Shown one piece after another: positions 46,184 through 54,912 of a DNA stretch of 64,000 bases. Position 1 is the stretch's first letter, and each line of letters starts with the position of its first letter. The position numbers and the translations under genes are program-made. The stretch is taken from contig NZ_CP024311.1 in assembly GCF_002944315.1 (NCBI RefSeq), forward strand, positions 2,518,501 to 2,582,500. The letters are read 5' to 3'. The notes below the pieces were generated by a model. The model did no database searches. It worked only from the letters and a program-made list of their open reading frames with translations, and was not told the DNA's origin. The stretch comes from Rhizobium sp. NXC24 (GTDB lineage: Bacteria; Pseudomonadota; Alphaproteobacteria; Rhizobiales; Rhizobiaceae).

Positions 46184-46951
46184 TCAGGCTTCCAGACTGC
46201 TCTGGATAAGCCCTGTTAGATAGTCGGCCACGACCCCTTGGCCGACGTCATCTCGGATGAGGTCGTTGCGGACCTCGATCATAACGTTATGCAAACCGTT
46301 GGCGAGCCCATGCAGTTTAAGCGTATGGGTGACGCCATCTTCTGGCCCGTAAGGCTCGTTGCGCTCGGTGCGGTAGAGCGGCGCCTCTGCAGCAGCATCG
46401 AGCATGCGATCCGCCAGCCAGCGGTCTTCATCGTGCAGAATGCCGAGCTCCACCGCCCGCTGCCTGCCATTGTAAACAGGCGTGAAGCTGTGAACCGTGA
46501 CGATCACGGTGTTTTGTTCCCTCGCCGCCCTCTCTTTCAGGAGCGCGCGAATGCGGTCATGGAACGGTATATAAAGAGCGTTCGTGCGCGCTTGCCGGTC
46601 GGAGGTTTGCAGGTCCTGGTTACCGGGGATCGTGTAGATCTCGCTAACCTCCGGCATCGCGCCCGCGCTTTCGGGCGGACGGTTGCAGTCGTAAATCAGC
46701 CGCGAGAAGCGTTGATAAACCAGCGTAGCATCGAGGCTGCCGGACATCTTCGTGGCGACCGCTAGCGCACCCGGATCCCAGGCGATGTGGCTGGACAGCG
46801 CTTCGGTCGAAAGGCCCAGATCGCCGAAATATTTGGGCAACGTGCGTGAAGCATGTTCGCAGATGATGAAAACCGCGCTTTTTCCGTCCGGCCGTTCGAC
46901 CGCGACGCAATCGCCATCCGCTTCCGTCAGAATGCCTTGCGCGGCATGCAT
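46184..46951 (-). CDS. N-formylglutamate amidohydrolase-family enzyme
   Basis: A 255-residue hydrolase of the HutG/N-formylglutamate amidohydrolase family. Family motifs are IICEHASRTLPKYFGDLGL, HIAWDPGALAVA, DCNRPPES, TVHSFTPVYNGRQRAVELGIL and MIEVRNDLIRDD. HutG itself removes formate from N-formylglutamate, but no histidine-degradation genes are present. Being first in an operon with a gamma-glutamyl ligase, this member may instead hydrolyse a gamma-glutamyl amide, the role PuuD plays in E. coli. The ATG at 46951 follows GAGGG; a TTG one codon earlier exists. Confidence 0.85.
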   Translation of the reverse strand: MHAAQGILTEADGDCVAVERPDGKSAVFIICEHASRTLPKYFGDLGLSTEALSSHIAWDPGALAVATKMSGSLDATLVYQRFSRLIYDCNRPPESAGAMPEVSEIYTIPGNQDLQTSDRQARTNALYIPFHDRIRALLKERAAREQNTVIVTVHSFTPVYNGRQRAVELGILHDEDRWLADRMLDAAAEAPLYRTERNEPYGPEDGVTHTLKLHGLANGLHNVMIEVRNDLIRDDVGQGVVADYLTGLIQSSLEA

Positions 46952-46990
46952 CAAAGGCGCCCTACCCTCTTAATAAAATCTTTATAAGAA

Positions 46991-47084
46991 AAGAATTCTT
47001 CAGGTTTCGGCGACTGTCAACTGGAAACTGAAATTATTTCTTCATTTGTGACATTGACTCGAAATGTGACAGCGTAGTTATATT
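46991..47084. promoter_or_regulatory. Divergent control region between the amidohydrolase and rpiR genes
   Basis: Two palindromes lie here: AAGAATTCTT (46991-47000) and GAAATTATTTC (47030-47040). The second resembles the GAAA-N-TTTC-type operators of RpiR regulators. TGTGAC occurs twice, 18 bp apart (47047 and 47065). A possible plus-strand promoter is TTGACT (47054-47059) with TATATT (47079-47084); its 19-base spacer is longer than ideal. Confidence 0.4.
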
Positions 47085-47130
47085 CCTTCCAGGAGACCGG
47101 CATAAGACCGTCCCGGGGAGCAAAAATAGA

Positions 47131-48003
47131 GTGAGCAATGCGTCGAAAACAGTTTCGGACGTAATCAATGCCCAATTCGACGCGCTGACGCGCGCCGAAA
47201 AGCAGCTCGCCAAGAGCCTGCTCGACAACTACCCGGTTTCGGGGTTGGGCAGCATTACGACAGTTGCCGAAAATGCGCGGGTTTCCACGCCGACAGTGGC
47301 GCGCATGGTGCAGAAACTCGGCTTCAAGGGTTACCCGGACTTTCAGTCCCGCCTCCATCAGGAAGTCGAGGCGACCATCTCGAATCCGCTCACCAAACAC
47401 GACCGCTGGGCGTCCAATGCTCCCGGCACGCACATCCTTAACCGCTTTGCTGACGCCATTATGGGCAATCTCCGCCAGACCCTGACGGATATCGATGCAG
47501 CCACCTTCGATAACGTCGCTGCGCTGCTGTCAGAGCACAAACGCGGGCTTTATTTCGTCGGTGGACGCATCACCGGCGCGCTTGCCGAATATTTCTTTAC
47601 CCATATGCAGGTCATCCGCCCGAACACGACCTTGCTCTCCTCCAACTCCAGTTCCTGGCCGCAATATGTTTTGAACATGAATCCCGGCGATCTGCTGGTG
47701 ATCTTCGATATCAGACGTTACGAGCAGGAAATAGTCAGCCTCGCCGCCGCCGCCCGGCGTTGCGGAGCCGAGATCATCGTCTTCACCGACCAATGGGCGA
47801 CCCCTGCCGTCAAATATGCAAAGCACACATTCCGCGTGCAGATCGAAGCGCCTTCGGCCTGGGATTCCTCCGTCGTCACCCTTTTCATCGTCGAAGCGCT
47901 GATCGAAGCCATACAAAGCTCGACCTGGGACGAGACGAGTGAGCGCATGAAAACGCTTGAAGGCCTGTTCGAACAAACAAGGCTGTTCCGCAAGCTAGGT
48001 TAG
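47131..48003 (+). CDS. RpiR-family transcriptional regulator with SIS domain
   Basis: A 290-residue regulator. N-terminal HTH_6 domain (about residues 5-80: ITTVAENARVSTPTVARMVQKLGFKGYPDFQ) and C-terminal SIS domain (about 125-260: GLYFVGGRITGALAEYFFTHM, LLVIFDIRRY, IIVFTDQW) that normally binds a phosphosugar or other small effector. The GTG start follows CGGGGAG. It is divergent from the amidohydrolase operon and 184 bp before a same-strand ABC transporter, so it may control both. Confidence 0.9.
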   Translation: MSNASKTVSDVINAQFDALTRAEKQLAKSLLDNYPVSGLGSITTVAENARVSTPTVARMVQKLGFKGYPDFQSRLHQEVEATISNPLTKHDRWASNAPGTHILNRFADAIMGNLRQTLTDIDAATFDNVAALLSEHKRGLYFVGGRITGALAEYFFTHMQVIRPNTTLLSSNSSSWPQYVLNMNPGDLLVIFDIRRYEQEIVSLAAAARRCGAEIIVFTDQWATPAVKYAKHTFRVQIEAPSAWDSSVVTLFIVEALIEAIQSSTWDETSERMKTLEGLFEQTRLFRKLG

Positions 48004-48047
48004 CAGGGAGGAAAGTATAAAGTTACAACCTAAGGATCGGCTAGCAA

Positions 48048-48059
48048 GACAGGCCTGTC
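48048..48059. promoter_or_regulatory. Perfect 12-bp palindrome upstream of the ABC transporter operon
   Basis: GACAGGCCTGTC is a perfect palindrome between rpiR and the solute-binding protein gene, about 130 bp before its start. It could be an operator; nothing links it to a specific regulator. Confidence 0.3.
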
Positions 48060-48187
48060 ATCGTTAGCGAATAAAAGTAAATCTCCGATGTTCAGGAAGC
48101 GCAACCCATTGAAATCCGTCACACAACCTTCATGCAACGTCATTAACAGCAACGCCAGACACTGAAAACCCAAAAGGAGGAATACCA

Positions 48188-49291
48188 GTGACCTCGAAAA
48201 TTCATCGTCTTCTGACGCTCTCCACTGCAATGCTCGTCGCCACGACCGCCATTGCTGCTGCTGAACCGAGCGCAGACCTTATCGCTGCCGCCAAGAAGGA
48301 AGGCACGCTGACCACCATCGCCCTGCCCCACAACTGGTGCGGTTATGGCGACCTCATCGCTGCTTTCAAGGCGAAGTACAGCATCGATGTCAACGAACTG
48401 AACCCGGACGCCGGGTCGGGCGATGAAGTTGAAGCAATCCGCGCCAACAAGGGCAACACCGGCCCGCAGGCTCCCGACGTAATCGACGTTGGTCTCTCCT
48501 TCGGCCCGACCGCCAAGAAGGACGGCCTGCTGCAGCCTTACAAGGTCTCCACCTGGGACTCGATTCCGGACAGCGCCAAGGATGCCGACGGCTTCTGGTA
48601 TGGCGACTACTACGGCGTTCTCTCCTTCGTCACCAACAAAGACGTCGTGAAGAACCCGCCGAAGGACTGGGCTGACCTGCAGAAGCCGGAATACGCCAAC
48701 ACCGTATCGCTCGCTGGCGACCCGCGCACCTCCAACCAGGCCGTACAGGCCGTTTACGCCGCTGGCCTGGCTGCCGGCGAAAAGGATGCCGCCAAGGTCG
48801 GCGCTGCTGGTCTCGACTACTTCGCAAAGCTGAACAAGGCTGGCAACTTCGTTCCGGTCATCGGCAAGTCCGCTTCGCTCGCTCAGGGCGCAACCCCGAT
48901 CGTCGTCGCCTGGGACTACAACGGCCTCGCATGGCGCGACAGCCTGAACGGCAACCCGCCGGTTGACGTTACAGTTCCGGCTTCGGGCGTTGTCGCTGGC
49001 GTTTACGTTCAGGCGATCTCGGCTTTCGCTCCGCACCCGAACGCTGCCAAGCTCTGGATGGAATTCCTCTATTCCGACGAAGGCCAGATCGGCTGGCTGA
49101 AGGGCTATTGCCACCCGATCCGCTTCAACGACCTGGCGAAGAACAAGAAGGTTCCGCAGGAACTTCTCGACAAGCTGCCGCCGGCAGCAGCCTATGAAAA
49201 GGCCGTTTTCCCGACGCTCGATGAACAGGCTGCCGGCAAGACCGCCATCACTACCAAGTGGGATTCTGTCGTCGGTTCGAACGTACAGTAA
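48188..49291 (+). CDS. ABC transporter solute-binding protein (iron/polyamine-type)
   Basis: A 367-residue periplasmic protein. The signal peptide ends near AIAAA-EPS (about residue 25). The mature chain has the two-lobed SBP layout with APDVIDVGLSFGP and VVAWDYNGLAWRD segments seen in the AfuA/PotD/phosphonate-type cluster. The ligand is not determinable. The GTG start has AAGGAGG 7 bases upstream. Codons such as GCT, GTT and TTC are frequent, as in highly expressed rhizobial genes. A strong hairpin follows before the permeases. Confidence 0.88.
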   Translation: MTSKIHRLLTLSTAMLVATTAIAAAEPSADLIAAAKKEGTLTTIALPHNWCGYGDLIAAFKAKYSIDVNELNPDAGSGDEVEAIRANKGNTGPQAPDVIDVGLSFGPTAKKDGLLQPYKVSTWDSIPDSAKDADGFWYGDYYGVLSFVTNKDVVKNPPKDWADLQKPEYANTVSLAGDPRTSNQAVQAVYAAGLAAGEKDAAKVGAAGLDYFAKLNKAGNFVPVIGKSASLAQGATPIVVAWDYNGLAWRDSLNGNPPVDVTVPASGVVAGVYVQAISAFAPHPNAAKLWMEFLYSDEGQIGWLKGYCHPIRFNDLAKNKKVPQELLDKLPPAAAYEKAVFPTLDEQAAGKTAITTKWDSVVGSNVQ

Positions 49292-49305
49292 TTTCAGCTA
49301 ATATG

Positions 49306-49340
49306 ACCTCCCCGCTTCGGCGGGGAGGTTTTCCTTTTTT
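49306..49340 (+). terminator. Terminator/attenuator between binding-protein and permease genes
   Basis: A nine-pair stem, ACCTCCCCG/CGGGGAGGT (49306-49314/49321-49329), with a six-base loop is followed by TTTCCTTTTTT. It probably keeps the binding protein more abundant than the downstream membrane components. Confidence 0.85.
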
Positions 49341-49362
49341 GACGCCGCGGAATGGGCCAATC

Positions 49363-50256
49363 ATGAGCATCGTCACGACATCAACGATCAGTACCGCCCC
49401 CATGATCAATAAGCGCGTGGTTGTCGATTGGCTGGGCATTGCGCCCTTCCTGATCTTCGCGCTTCTGTTTCTCATACTCCCAACGATCTATCTGGTCGCA
49501 GGTGCGTTTCTGACGCCCGACGGCAGCCTAACGTTGAAGAACATCGGCGATCTTTTCACAAAATCCATCTTGGACTCGTACTGGATCAGCATCAGAGTGT
49601 CTGTCGCCTCGGCGCTCGGCGGCGCACTAATCGGCTTTTATCTGGCCTGGGCCCTGGTCATGGGTGGACTTCCGGCCTGGGTGCGCCATGCCTTCCTGAC
49701 TTTTTCCGGCGTCGCTTCAAATTTCGCCGGTGTGCCTCTGGCTTTTGCATTCATCGCCACGATCGGTCGCCTGGGCCTCGTCACGCTGCTGCTGAAAAAC
49801 TGGCTTGGCTTCGACATTTTTCATGCAGGCTTCAATCTCTACAGCTTCGTCGGCCTGACGATCACCTACATGTACTTCCAGATTCCGCTGATGGTTCTGA
49901 TCATCACGCCAGCCCTGGACGGTATGAAGAAGGAATGGCGCGAGGCGGCCTCGATCCTTGGGGCGACCAATGGGCAGTATTGGCTGATGGTGGCACTCCC
50001 CATCCTGTGGCCGAGCCTGCTTGGCACGACGCTGCTGCTGTTCGCCAATGCCTTCGGCGCCATTGCGACCGCAATCGCCCTGACTGGCAGCTCGCTGAAC
50101 ATCATACCGATCCAGCTCTATGCCCAGATCCGCGGCGACGTGCTGCACAACGCCAACCTCGGCTATGCGATGGCTCTCGGCATGATCGTCATCACCGGCA
50201 TTTCCAACGTCATCTACATCATCATGCGCATGCGCGCAGAACGGTGGCAGAAATGA
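49363..50256 (+). CDS. ABC transporter permease (first of pair)
   Basis: A 297-residue inner-membrane protein with about six segments and the binding-protein-dependent transport loop (EWREAASILGATNGQYWLMVALPIL, about residues 188-212), which docks on the ATPase. The ATG gives MSIVTTSTISTAPMINKRVVVDWLG; the upstream extension runs through the terminator hairpin and is not used. It overlaps the next permease by four bases (ATGA). Works with the products of 48188, 50253 and 51053. Confidence 0.9.
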   Translation: MSIVTTSTISTAPMINKRVVVDWLGIAPFLIFALLFLILPTIYLVAGAFLTPDGSLTLKNIGDLFTKSILDSYWISIRVSVASALGGALIGFYLAWALVMGGLPAWVRHAFLTFSGVASNFAGVPLAFAFIATIGRLGLVTLLLKNWLGFDIFHAGFNLYSFVGLTITYMYFQIPLMVLIITPALDGMKKEWREAASILGATNGQYWLMVALPILWPSLLGTTLLLFANAFGAIATAIALTGSSLNIIPIQLYAQIRGDVLHNANLGYAMALGMIVITGISNVIYIIMRMRAERWQK

Positions 50257-51041
50257 AGCTGCAAAAATTCTTCGCCTGGATCGCGGTCGTCATCGGCGCC
50301 TTCTATTTCATCGTTCCGCTTATCGGCACGCTGGAATTCTCGCTGCGCATGCGCCGCGATGCCTATAGTTTCGATGCCTATGCATCGGTCTTTTCCGATG
50401 CGCACTTCCTTTATGCGTTCGGCTATTCCATGCTCATGGCCGCGCTGACCATTGTCGTCGGCATGCTGCTCGTTGTCCCGACGGCCTATTGGGTGCGGCT
50501 TCGCTTGCCACAGTTACGCCCGGTCGTCGAATTCATTACGCTGATGCCGCTGGTCATTCCTGCGATCGTGATCGTCTTCGGCTACCTGCGTCTCTACAAT
50601 TCATCGTCGATCCTGCCGCTGACGGGCTTCGAGCAATCGACGAACTTTCTGCTCGTCTGCTCCTATATTGTCTTGGCGCTCCCCTATATGTATCGTTCGG
50701 TGGATACGGCGATGCGCACGATCGATGTAGGTACCCTGACGGAAGCCGCAGAAAGCCTCGGCGCGAAGTGGACCACCATCATGTTCCGCTGCATTTTTCC
50801 CAATGTCATGAGCGGCGTTCTGTCTGGCGCCTTCATCACGCTGGCGATCGTCATGGGCGAATTCACCATGGCTTCGCTGCTCAATCGTCCGGCCTTCGGC
50901 CCCTATATGCAGCTCGTCGGCGCCAATCAGGCCTATCAGTCTTCGGCGCTGGCGATCATCGCACTCGCTGTGACCTGGCTCAGCATGGGCCTTCTCCAGC
51001 TCGTTTCCCGTTTCTCCAGATCCGCTCCGATTAAGGCGTGA
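50253..51041 (+). CDS. ABC transporter permease (second of pair)
   Basis: A 262-residue membrane protein with about six segments. The EAA loop is TEAAESLGAKWTTIMFRCIFPNVMSG (about residues 165-190). The start ATG lies inside the preceding gene's stop (ATGA). It is the PotC/ThiP-half partner of the first permease. The longer upstream frame overlapping that permease is a shadow. Confidence 0.9.
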   Translation: MKLQKFFAWIAVVIGAFYFIVPLIGTLEFSLRMRRDAYSFDAYASVFSDAHFLYAFGYSMLMAALTIVVGMLLVVPTAYWVRLRLPQLRPVVEFITLMPLVIPAIVIVFGYLRLYNSSSILPLTGFEQSTNFLLVCSYIVLALPYMYRSVDTAMRTIDVGTLTEAAESLGAKWTTIMFRCIFPNVMSGVLSGAFITLAIVMGEFTMASLLNRPAFGPYMQLVGANQAYQSSALAIIALAVTWLSMGLLQLVSRFSRSAPIKA

Positions 51042-51052
51042 GGCTTCACACC

Positions 51053-52114
51053 ATGGCTTTTCTCGAACTTACCAACATCAAGAAGTCCTTCGGCGAAACC
51101 AAGGTCGTTCATGACTTCACCATGCATATCGAGAAAGGAGAATTCGTCTCCTTCCTCGGACCGTCCGGCTGCGGCAAGACGACCGTTCTGCGCATGATCG
51201 CCGGTTTCGAAACGCCGACCGCCGGCATGCTGACGATCAACGGCAAAGATCAGCGTCCCCTGAAGCCGAACCAGCGCAACATCGGCATGGTGTTCCAGGC
51301 TTACGCACTGTTTCCGAACATGACCGTGCATGACAACGTCGCCTTCGGCCTCAAGGTCGCCGGCGTTGCCAAGCCTGACATCGACAAGCGCGTCAAGGAA
51401 ATGCTCGGCCTGATCAAGCTTGATCATCTTGCCGGTCGTTATCCGTTCCAAATGTCCGGCGGCCAGCAGCAGCGCGTGGCGCTCGCCCGCGCCATCGCCG
51501 TGAAGCCGCAGGTCCTCCTGCTCGACGAACCGCTCTCGGCGCTTGATGCCAAGATCCGCGTATCGCTGCGTGAAGAAATTCGCGCCATCCAGCAGCAGCT
51601 CGGCATCACCACCGTTTTCGTGACGCATGACCAGGAAGAAGCTCTGTCGATCTCCGATCGCATCGTCGTCATGAACGCCGGCCGCGCCGACCAGATCGGC
51701 ACGCCCTTCGAAATCTACAACACGCCGGCCACCCGCTTCGTCGCCTCCTTCGTCGGCACGCTGAACCTCATCGAAGGCAAGGTCGTCGATCCGGACAGCA
51801 ACCGCATCATGATCGGCGATCAGGGTGTGACACTGAAGCAGTCGGTCACCGCCTACAAGCCCGGCGACACCGTATCGCTGGCGCTGCGCCCAGAAGCCGG
51901 CTCGCTGGCAGAATCGGCGAAGGGCGACACTGCTCTGACCGGCGAAGTCTCCTCGGCCCACTTCCTGGGTTCGGTCATCCGCACGCGCATGAATGTCGGC
52001 GGCAACACCATTTCCTTCGACATGTTCAACAGCCCCGGAATGATGCCTCCGAGCGTCGGCGAGAAAGTCACGCTACGCTTCGCCTCCTCCGATCTGCTGG
52101 TCATCCAGGATTGA
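51053..52114 (+). CDS. ABC transporter ATP-binding protein (PotA/FbpC-like)
   Basis: A 353-residue ATPase. Walker A GPSGCGKTT (about residues 37-45), Q-loop MVFQAYALFP, signature MSGGQQQRVALARA, Walker B LLLDEPLSALD and H-loop VTHDQEEAL. The C-terminal TOBE-type domain begins near residue 240 (TLNLIEGKVVDPDSN). It energises the adjacent permeases for import. I chose the ATG at 51053 (MAFLELTNIKKSFG); a GTG five codons upstream overlaps the permease end. A terminator follows. Confidence 0.92.
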   Translation: MAFLELTNIKKSFGETKVVHDFTMHIEKGEFVSFLGPSGCGKTTVLRMIAGFETPTAGMLTINGKDQRPLKPNQRNIGMVFQAYALFPNMTVHDNVAFGLKVAGVAKPDIDKRVKEMLGLIKLDHLAGRYPFQMSGGQQQRVALARAIAVKPQVLLLDEPLSALDAKIRVSLREEIRAIQQQLGITTVFVTHDQEEALSISDRIVVMNAGRADQIGTPFEIYNTPATRFVASFVGTLNLIEGKVVDPDSNRIMIGDQGVTLKQSVTAYKPGDTVSLALRPEAGSLAESAKGDTALTGEVSSAHFLGSVIRTRMNVGGNTISFDMFNSPGMMPPSVGEKVTLRFASSDLLVIQD

Positions 52115-52146
52115 TAAGCAGCGCAATTGGACAGATTTTTCGCACG

Positions 52147-52172
52147 CGCCGGGCAAATCGCCCGGCGTTTTT
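52147..52172 (+). terminator. Rho-independent terminator of the ABC transporter operon
   Basis: CGCCGGGC/GCCCGGCG (52147-52154/52160-52167) forms an eight-pair stem followed by TTTTTCTTT. It isolates the FMN riboswitch transcript downstream. Confidence 0.88.
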
Positions 52173-52204
52173 CTTTGATTTCTGTTGCACCGCAATTATA
52201 GTCC

Positions 52205-52352
52205 AGGCGTTCTCAGGGCGGGGTGCAATTCCCCACCGGCGGTATGGAGGCTGATCTCCGAGCCCGCGAGCGCCTTCCGGTTCGCTGGAAGGGTCAGCAG
52301 ATCCGGTGAGAGGCCGGAGCCGACGGTATAGTCCGGATGGAAGAGAGCAAGC
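52205..52352 (+). promoter_or_regulatory. FMN riboswitch (RFN element)
   Basis: The conserved RFN core is recognisable: TCTCAGGGCGGGGTGCAATT near 52211, CCCCACCGGCGGTA, AGCCCGCGAGCG, GATCCGGTGAGA and the closing GGATGGAAGAGAGCAAG-like end near 52351. FMN binding to this aptamer turns off riboflavin genes. The leader after it (52353-52442) has two stems: CGCAAGG/CCTTGCG and CAAGGG/CCCTTG (52405-52410/52424-52429). The latter lies next to the ribH ribosome-binding site, so control of translation is plausible. Confidence 0.95.
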
Positions 52353-52430
52353 CGGGTCGACGGCTCCTTCGCGCAAGGGGCTTCTGCGGCCTTGCGTGTT
52401 CGCCCAAGGGATATTGAGTTAAACCCTTGA

Positions 52431-52919
<489 letters not shown>

Positions 52920-52929
52920 GTTAAGATGG

Positions 52930-52954
52930 TGGAGGCGGCAAAGGCCCGCCTCCA
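52930..52954 (+). terminator. Hairpin between ribH2 and the VOC gene
   Basis: TGGAGGCGG/CCGCCTCCA (52930-52938/52946-52954) is a perfect nine-pair stem with a seven-base loop directly after ribH2. Only TTCCTCC follows, so it is probably a partial terminator or processing site. Confidence 0.5.
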
Positions 52955-52976
52955 TTCCTCCGGCAAGGAGCATCGC

Positions 52977-53327
52977 ATGACCGTCCTGCGAATTGTCCCC
53001 AATCTGCATGCGGCCGATCCCGCCAGCGCTCGCGCCTTCTATGGCGACCTGCTCGGCTTGGATATCGTTATGGACCACGGCTGGATCATCACCTTTGCCT
53101 CGAAGGCGCAGACTGTGCCGCAGATCAGCATAGCCAGCGAAGGCGGCTCAGGCGCGACCGTGCCCGATCTTTCGATTGAGGTCGACGATGTCGATCAGGT
53201 CTATCAGCGCGCCCGGTCGATGCAGCTCGACATCGTCTACGATCTGAACGACGAACCCTGGGGAGTCCGGCGTTTCTACGTCCGCGATCCCTTCGGCAAG
53301 ATCGTGAATATTCTGTCCCATCGATAG
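52977..53327 (+). CDS. VOC-superfamily (glyoxalase/bleomycin-resistance fold) protein
   Basis: A 116-residue single-domain VOC protein with two beta-alpha-beta-beta-beta modules: IVPNLHAADPASARAFYGDLLGLDIVMDHGW and later DLSIEVDDVDQVYQRARS with WGVRRFYVRDPFGKIVNIL. Metal ligands are not clear. The family includes dioxygenases, isomerases and drug-binding proteins; function unassigned. The start follows AAGGAG. It ends 5 bp from the convergent GntR gene. Confidence 0.8.
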   Translation: MTVLRIVPNLHAADPASARAFYGDLLGLDIVMDHGWIITFASKAQTVPQISIASEGGSGATVPDLSIEVDDVDQVYQRARSMQLDIVYDLNDEPWGVRRFYVRDPFGKIVNILSHR

Positions 53328-53332
53328 GCCGT

Positions 53333-54061
53333 TCATCCCAAATCGACGTTGAAGGTCACCCGCTCCGCCGACCATAAAGTCTCGGAATAGGTAATGGGCG
53401 CACCATCGTTATCGACATCCACTTTGAGAACGACCAATACCGGTGTTGACTTCGGCTGCCGCAACAACCGCGCCTCCTCGGCATTCGGCATGCGCGCCTC
53501 AATCTCGGTCGATAGGCGCACATAGTCGTGGACGCCGTAGCTCGCGAGTGCTGCGGTAATGGTCTGATATTGCAGCCTCGCCTTGTCGAAATCCGGAAAT
53601 CGGTCAGCCGGATAGTAGGTGTCGCCAAGTTCGACGGGCACTCCATCCGCCGTCATGACACCGCGGCGATGGATGACCGGCGCGCCAAGCGCAAGCCTCA
53701 GCCGCGCCGCGACAAGCTCGGATGCCGGGACGACCTCGTGGATCAATAATTCGCCGCCAGGCTCGAAACCTTGCTCGATCAAATTCTGGGAGAACCGCGT
53801 CTTCTTCGAGAGCCTATAGTCGAGAGCCCCTCTGTGAACGAAGGTCCCTCGCCCCTGCTCCGCGCGCACCAATCCCCGCTGCTCCAAATGGCCGAGCGCC
53901 TGGCGGACAGTGAAACGGCTAACACCGAAACGTTGCATGAGTTCAGGTTCGGTCGGCAATTTGGCGCCCGGAGCAAAGGTCCCGGTGGCGATATCCGCCG
54001 CCAGGATTTCGCCGATCTGATGCCAGAGAGCACTGCCGCTCTTGCGATCGATCGTTTCCAT
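53333..54061 (-). CDS. GntR/HutC-family regulator, PhnF-like
   Basis: A 242-residue regulator. The N-terminal GntR winged helix (about residues 10-75: LWHQIGEILAADIATGTFAPGAKLPTEPELMQRFGVSRFTVRQALGHLEQRGLV) is followed by a UTRA effector domain (about 95-240). The length and the SRFTVRQALGHLEQRGLVRAEQGRGTFV region resemble PhnF regulators of phosphonate genes, but no phosphonate genes are adjacent. It starts 1 bp after the methyltransferase stop, so the two form an operon. Confidence 0.82.
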   Translation of the reverse strand: METIDRKSGSALWHQIGEILAADIATGTFAPGAKLPTEPELMQRFGVSRFTVRQALGHLEQRGLVRAEQGRGTFVHRGALDYRLSKKTRFSQNLIEQGFEPGGELLIHEVVPASELVAARLRLALGAPVIHRRGVMTADGVPVELGDTYYPADRFPDFDKARLQYQTITAALASYGVHDYVRLSTEIEARMPNAEEARLLRQPKSTPVLVVLKVDVDNDGAPITYSETLWSAERVTFNVDLG

Positions 54062-54062
54062 A

Positions 54063-54749
54063 TCAGATGCGCTTTTCGAGCCGGAACAGGAGCTTGTATT
54101 CAGCAGGATAGCTCAGCGCGTCGAGAATGCTCGGATAATATTTGCGATCCTTCGATCCGCTGACGAAGCCGCTATAGCCGAAACGCCGAACGGAAACATC
54201 GAAGCCGGCGGCTGCGAAGGCATCGATATAGTCCTGCGGAGAGCGATCCTGCACCGGCGCATTGCTGTTGCCGCCGATCAATTCGCGCCACTTCGGCCAA
54301 AGCGGCATTTCGTTGTGGCAACCGGTGACGGCGTAATAGACACCGCCATTGCGCATGACCTCGAACATCTGCTCGGCATGCCGCTTCAACTCCGGCAGCA
54401 GGTAAACGACCTCATAGCTGAATGCGACATCGAAGCTATCGGCAAAAGGCGAAAGATCGGTGGTGACTTGAAACTGCAGCGGCATGTTGCCCTTGGCCGC
54501 CACAGCCGCCGCAACCGATTCCGAAGCAATGTCGATGCCGACGCCGCGACGGAACGGCCGCATCGCATGAAGCAGCCGCAGAAAGCCGCCGCGATTGCAG
54601 CCAAAATCCAGCACCGTTTTCGACGAAAAATCCCGCTCTGGCACGCTCTCGATGAAATGCCGCCAATAGGGGCTGTGCGATTCCGCCATCGCAATGTCAC
54701 CATTCGGTTCGGTATGCCAAGTTGCATAAGTGGTTGCTGCATTTGTCAT
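54063..54749 (-). CDS. Class I SAM-dependent methyltransferase
   Basis: A 228-residue methyltransferase. SAM motif I VLDFGCNRGGFLRLLHA (about residues 46-62), GVGIDIASESV, and a motif IV-like FDVAFSYEVVYLLPEL. The acceptor is unknown. It is coupled to the PhnF-like regulator. The ATG at 54749 is preceded by a weak GAGCG element; a longer frame starting near 54809 is possible but less typical. The 54750-54912 gap holds the terminator of the next gene. Confidence 0.78.
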   Translation of the reverse strand: MTNAATTYATWHTEPNGDIAMAESHSPYWRHFIESVPERDFSSKTVLDFGCNRGGFLRLLHAMRPFRRGVGIDIASESVAAAVAAKGNMPLQFQVTTDLSPFADSFDVAFSYEVVYLLPELKRHAEQMFEVMRNGGVYYAVTGCHNEMPLWPKWRELIGGNSNAPVQDRSPQDYIDAFAAAGFDVSVRRFGYSGFVSGSKDRKYYPSILDALSYPAEYKLLFRLEKRI

Positions 54750-54856
54750 GATGCGCTCGCTGTTGGTGTTGACTGAGCGAGTGATAGCGCACCTCTGTGA
54801 CAGGCACATGAATTCGTCCGGACGACTGGATCACTTTAGGGCCAATCGCTGGACAA

Positions 54857-54890
54857 ATAAAAAGAAGGCCCTGCCAAAGCAGAGCCCTCT
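54857..54890 (-). terminator. Rho-independent terminator of the carbohydrate ABC operon
   Basis: On the minus strand AGGGCTCTGC pairs with GCAGGGCCTT (54888-54879/54874-54865; ten pairs including G-T) and is followed by CTTTTTATTT. It starts about 25 bases after the ATPase stop. Confidence 0.85.
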
Positions 54891-54912
54891 TCAATATGCC
54901 AAATGCCGACGC

